Source of the DNA: an uncultured Luteitalea sp.
GTDB lineage: Bacteria > Acidobacteriota > Vicinamibacteria > Vicinamibacterales > Vicinamibacteraceae
Assembly: GCA_934541105.1 (NCBI GenBank)
Contig: CAKTDA010000004.1
Span: 248,001-312,000 of the forward strand
Direction: 5' to 3'
DNA: 64,000 nucleotides
The notes beneath the pieces were generated by a model. That model searched no databases. It saw only the letters and a list, made by a program, of their open reading frames with translations, and was not told the origin of the DNA. Every line of letters begins with the position of its first letter. The first letter of the stretch is position 1. Made by a program: the position numbers and the translations under genes. This document shows positions 61,432-64,000 of the stretch, in pieces.

Positions 61432-62843
61432 CGCCACGCCTGCGGCGCGCGACCCTGTGCGCCGTGATCCTGCTGGGCATGGCCGCCGGCTGCGCGAAGA
61501 CCGTCCCTCCGCCCGTCGTCGCGCCAGGCACCGAGCGCTATCCGGACTACCCGCGGCCGGACCTACCGCCCGATCTCGCACGACAGGCGCAACCGGCGCG
61601 GCAGCATGCCCTGGCGTGGGCGCAGCTGCAGTCGGGCGATGCCCGTGCCGCCGATCGCACCCTCGGCGAGTTGCTGCGGCGCGCGCCGTCGTTCTATCCG
61701 TCGCGCGTGGCACTCGGGTACGTGCGCCTCTCGCAGGCGCGCCCGGCCGAGGCGCTGCAGGCGTTCGATCGGGCCCTCGCCGGCCGCGCGGACTACGTGC
61801 CCGCGCTCTTCGGCCGCGCGGAGGCACTCGTCGAACTCGGGCGCGAAGGCGAGGCGTTCGAGGCGTACCAGTCGGTGCTCGAACGGGCCCCGGGGCAGCC
61901 GATTGCCGCGCGCCGGGTCGAGGTGCTGCGCTTCCGCGCCGTACAGAGCGACGTCGCGGCGGCGCAGGCCGCCTTGTCGGTCTCGCGGCTAGACGAGGCC
62001 CGCGATCACTACGAGCGCGCCGTGAAGGCGTCGCCAGACAGCGCGTTCCTCCATCGGGACCTGGCGTCGGTCGAGGCCCGGCTCGGCGAGGCGGACCGCG
62101 CACGCGAGCACGTGGAGCGCGCGCTGGTGCTCGACCCGCAGGATGCCAGGGCGCACGCCCTGCGCGGCGAACTGCTCGAGGGGGCTGGCGAGGGCGAGGC
62201 CGCGCTTGCGGCGTATCGCCGGGCCCTCGCGATCGATCCCGCCCTGCCCGATGTGGCGGGCCGCATCGCCGCCATCGAGACGGGCCTCGAGGAGGCGGCA
62301 CTGCCCGCCGAGTTCAAGGCGATTGCCGCCAGTGCGCGCGTCACGCGGGGCGAGGCGGCGGCACTGCTCGCGCAGCGGCTGCCGGGCGTGCTCCAGGCCT
62401 CCGCGCGTGGAACCGTGCTCATCACGGACAGCCGCCGGCACTGGGCGCAGCAGGCGATCCTGCTGACGGCGCGCGCCGGGGCCATGGAGGTGTATCCCAA
62501 CCACACGTTCCAGCCGGCGACAGGGATGTCACGCGGCGACTTCGCGGCCGTGGTGGCACGGGTGCTCGCATTGATTGGCGCAGGGGGGCCGCAGGCGGCC
62601 GCGCGGTGGAACGAGGCCCGGCTGTCATTTGCCGACGTCCGCCCGGGGCACGTCCTCTACGTGCCGATTTCGCGCGCCGTGGCGAGCGGCGTGATGCGTC
62701 CGCTCGAGGGGCAGACGTTCGGGCTTGCGCGCCCGATGACGGGTGCAGACGCCGTCGACGCCGTCGAGCGGCTGTCGCGCCTCGCGGCGGAGGCCAGTGG
62801 ATCGGCCGGGGCGCCCGCGCCGCGCGGCGGCGTCAAGCCGTGA
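61428..62843 (+). CDS. TPR-repeat lipoprotein with SLH-like C-domain
   Basis: A 471-residue lipoprotein (lipobox LLGMAAGC, Cys22). Five or more TPR units (HALAWAQLQSGDARAADRTLGELL, GYVRLSQARPAEALQAFDRAL, AEALVELGREGEAFEAYQSVL, VSRLDEARDHYERAVKASP, EADRAREHVERALVLDPQ, GEGEAALAAYRRALAIDP). Residues about 300-460 read as two or three SLH-like repeats (VTRGEAAALLAQRLP, ITDSRRHWAQQAILLTARAGAMEVYPN, FADVRPGHVLYVPISRAVASGVM). It may link cell-wall polymer and partner proteins. GTG overlaps the hflX stop. Confidence 0.88.
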   Translation: MTPRLRRATLCAVILLGMAAGCAKTVPPPVVAPGTERYPDYPRPDLPPDLARQAQPARQHALAWAQLQSGDARAADRTLGELLRRAPSFYPSRVALGYVRLSQARPAEALQAFDRALAGRADYVPALFGRAEALVELGREGEAFEAYQSVLERAPGQPIAARRVEVLRFRAVQSDVAAAQAALSVSRLDEARDHYERAVKASPDSAFLHRDLASVEARLGEADRAREHVERALVLDPQDARAHALRGELLEGAGEGEAALAAYRRALAIDPALPDVAGRIAAIETGLEEAALPAEFKAIAASARVTRGEAAALLAQRLPGVLQASARGTVLITDSRRHWAQQAILLTARAGAMEVYPNHTFQPATGMSRGDFAAVVARVLALIGAGGPQAAARWNEARLSFADVRPGHVLYVPISRAVASGVMRPLEGQTFGLARPMTGADAVDAVERLSRLAAEASGSAGAPAPRGGVKP

Positions 62844-62868
62844 AGGGGCAGCCGAGGCCCGGGCCGTC

Positions 62869-63426
62869 GTGCTGACGTTCGCCAACCAGCTCACGCTGCT
62901 GCGGATGCTGCTGATCCCGGTGTTCGCGATCCTGATCGTCTACGGACACGTGGGAGCCGCGCTTGCCGTCTTCCTCGTCGCGGCAGCGACCGACATGCTC
63001 GACGGGTACGTCGCCCGCCGGTCGGGTCCCACCACGCTGGGTGCGTGGCTTGATCCCGCGGCCGACAAGCTGCTGGTGCTCACGATGTTCGTCGTGCTGA
63101 CGCTGCCGCTGCCGCACCTGGTCCACCGCATGCCGCTGTGGCTCACGGTGGTCATCGTCAGTCGGGATCTCGGCATCGTGCTGACGGTCGCGATCGTCAA
63201 CCTGGCGCTCGGGCCGCGCACGTTCTATCCGTCGGTGTGGGGCAAGCTCGCGACCGCGACGTTCGTGACCACGGGGCTCGTCACGTTGTTCTTCAACTGG
63301 CTGGCGGTACCCTCGGTGGTGCCGACGCTGTTCTTTGCCGCGTCGCTCGCCATCGCGGTCGTCAGTGCGCTGCACTACCTGCTGACCGCGCAGCGGCCGC
63401 GCACGACCCCCCGCCCGCAATCCTGA
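62869..63426 (+). CDS. pgsA: CDP-alcohol phosphatidyltransferase (PgsA-like)
   Basis: A 185-residue membrane enzyme, likely CDP-diacylglycerol-glycerol-3-phosphate 3-phosphatidyltransferase. The motif DMLDGYVARRSGPTTLGAWLDPAADK fits D-x2-DG-x2-AR-x8-G-x3-D-x3-D. Six hydrophobic helices; LTLLRMLLIPVFAILIVYGH is the first. GTG start 25 bp after the previous stop. Product assignment within the family is not certain. Confidence 0.88.
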   Translation: MLTFANQLTLLRMLLIPVFAILIVYGHVGAALAVFLVAAATDMLDGYVARRSGPTTLGAWLDPAADKLLVLTMFVVLTLPLPHLVHRMPLWLTVVIVSRDLGIVLTVAIVNLALGPRTFYPSVWGKLATATFVTTGLVTLFFNWLAVPSVVPTLFFAASLAIAVVSALHYLLTAQRPRTTPRPQS

Positions 63427-63429
63427 CCG

Positions 63430-64000
63430 TCAGGCCAGCACTTTCGTCCTGAAGTACTCGATGGTCTTCGTCAGGCCGTCCTCGAGCGACACCTTCGGCT
63501 CCCAGCCGAGCAGCGTCTGCGCGCGCGTGATGTCGGGGCGACGCACCTTGGGGTCGTCCTCGGGCAGCGGTTCGTAGACGAGGCGGCTCTGCGATCCGGT
63601 CATGCGGATGATCGTCTCGGCGATCTGCCGGATGGTGAGCTCGTGCGGGTTGCCGATGTTGACTGGCTCGTTCACGTCCGACTCGAGCAGCCTGATGATG
63701 CCTTCCACGAGATCGGTGACGTAGCAGAAGCTGCGCGTCTGCGAGCCGTCGCCGAAGATGGTGACGTCCTCGTTGCGTAGCGCCTGGCTCATGAAGGCCG
63801 GCACGGCTCGCCCGTCGTGCACCCGCATGCGGGGGCCGTACGTGTTGAAGATGCGGACGATCTTCGTGTCGAGCCCGTGGTAGCGGTGGTAGGCCATGGT
63901 CATGGCCTCGGCGAAGCGCTTGGCTTCGTCGTACACGCCGCGCGGGCCGACGGGATTGACGTTGCCCCAGTACGTCTCCTTCTGGGGATGCTCGAGCGGG
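63430..64000 (-). CDS. NAD-dependent UDP-sugar dehydratase / UDP-glucuronate decarboxylase (5' end off the window)
   Basis: Extended SDR, C-terminal 190 residues seen. The block PEKETYWGNVNPVGPRGVYDEAKRFAEAMT (here HPQKETYWGNV and YDEAKR) with catalytic Tyr-Lys, the NTYGPRMRVHDGRAVPAF loop and FGDGSQTRSFCYVTDLVEG match UXS/Rffg-type enzymes that act on UDP-glucuronate in polysaccharide precursor synthesis. The start is beyond 64000. It ends 3 bp from the convergent pgsA gene. Confidence 0.92.
   Translation of the reverse strand, partial: PLEHPQKETYWGNVNPVGPRGVYDEAKRFAEAMTMAYHRYHGLDTKIVRIFNTYGPRMRVHDGRAVPAFMSQALRNEDVTIFGDGSQTRSFCYVTDLVEGIIRLLESDVNEPVNIGNPHELTIRQIAETIIRMTGSQSRLVYEPLPEDDPKVRRPDITRAQTLLGWEPKVSLEDGLTKTIEYFRTKVLA

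Overview
This is a 64 kb stretch of a high-GC chromosome with dense genes on both strands, short intergenic gaps and many ATGA/GTGA stop-start overlaps. The gene content points to an acidobacterium, most likely of the Vicinamibacteria (Luteitalea-like). Supporting evidence is a VWA protein of the 'VWFA-related acidobacterial' type (40381-41661), a reaction-centre-cytochrome-c-like diheme protein (9492-10013), an octaheme-TPR lipoprotein (12361-14715) and several short conserved-looking acidobacterial hypotheticals. This is inference from protein character. There is no rRNA in the window, and I see no phage, insertion sequence or CRISPR array.

Layout. 1-10 kb: release factor 3 (start off the edge), a tautomerase, a TolB-like propeller and 3-phosphoglycerate dehydrogenase; then on the minus strand a diheme cytochrome, a spermidine-synthase-like enzyme coupled to a membrane-anchored AAA+ ATPase, an ABC-2 exporter, YceI with a MarR regulator, and a second diheme cytochrome. 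10-20 kb: M3 peptidase, octaheme cytochrome, nitrilase-family amidohydrolase, tRNA-Val(CAC), a RegB/RegA-type redox two-component pair and an OprC-type copper TonB receptor. 20-30 kb: an unusual trypsin-NUC1 nuclease fusion, sugar-acid and SDR dehydrogenases, a secreted beta-helix protein, a three-gene membrane-stress operon (hypothetical, holin-X, DUF3618), DinB and CBM9-like proteins. 30-40 kb: polyphosphate kinase, an orphan FliK/FlhB-C pair, DUF2911, arginase, a lipoprotein-type methyltransferase, hemE-hemY, and a PD-(D/E)XK-like domain fused to a histone-H1-like tail.

40-64 kb: the VWA protein, a fully overlapping threonine operon (hom-thrB-thrC-lysC) below a LysR gene, an M20 peptidase, a D,D-carboxypeptidase, glycogen synthase, thioredoxin with its reductase, the tRNA-thiolation pair (cysteine desulfurase and MnmA), bactofilin, a methyltransferase, acyl-CoA dehydrogenase, an MFS transporter, HflX, a TPR-SLH lipoprotein, a phosphatidyltransferase and a truncated UDP-sugar dehydratase/decarboxylase.

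The most notable signals are: (1) the protease-nuclease fusion; (2) the nuclease-like/H1-tail protein beside a small basic partner; (3) a recurring arrangement in which a -10-like hexamer ends 6-7 nt before a start codon that lacks a Shine-Dalgarno, suggesting many leaderless mRNAs; and (4) two arrays of related heptanucleotide repeats (GAAnnCC type), one of which has become the C-terminal coding tail of a methyltransferase. Where several start codons are possible I chose the one best supported by a ribosome binding site, signal peptide or promoter, and say so.
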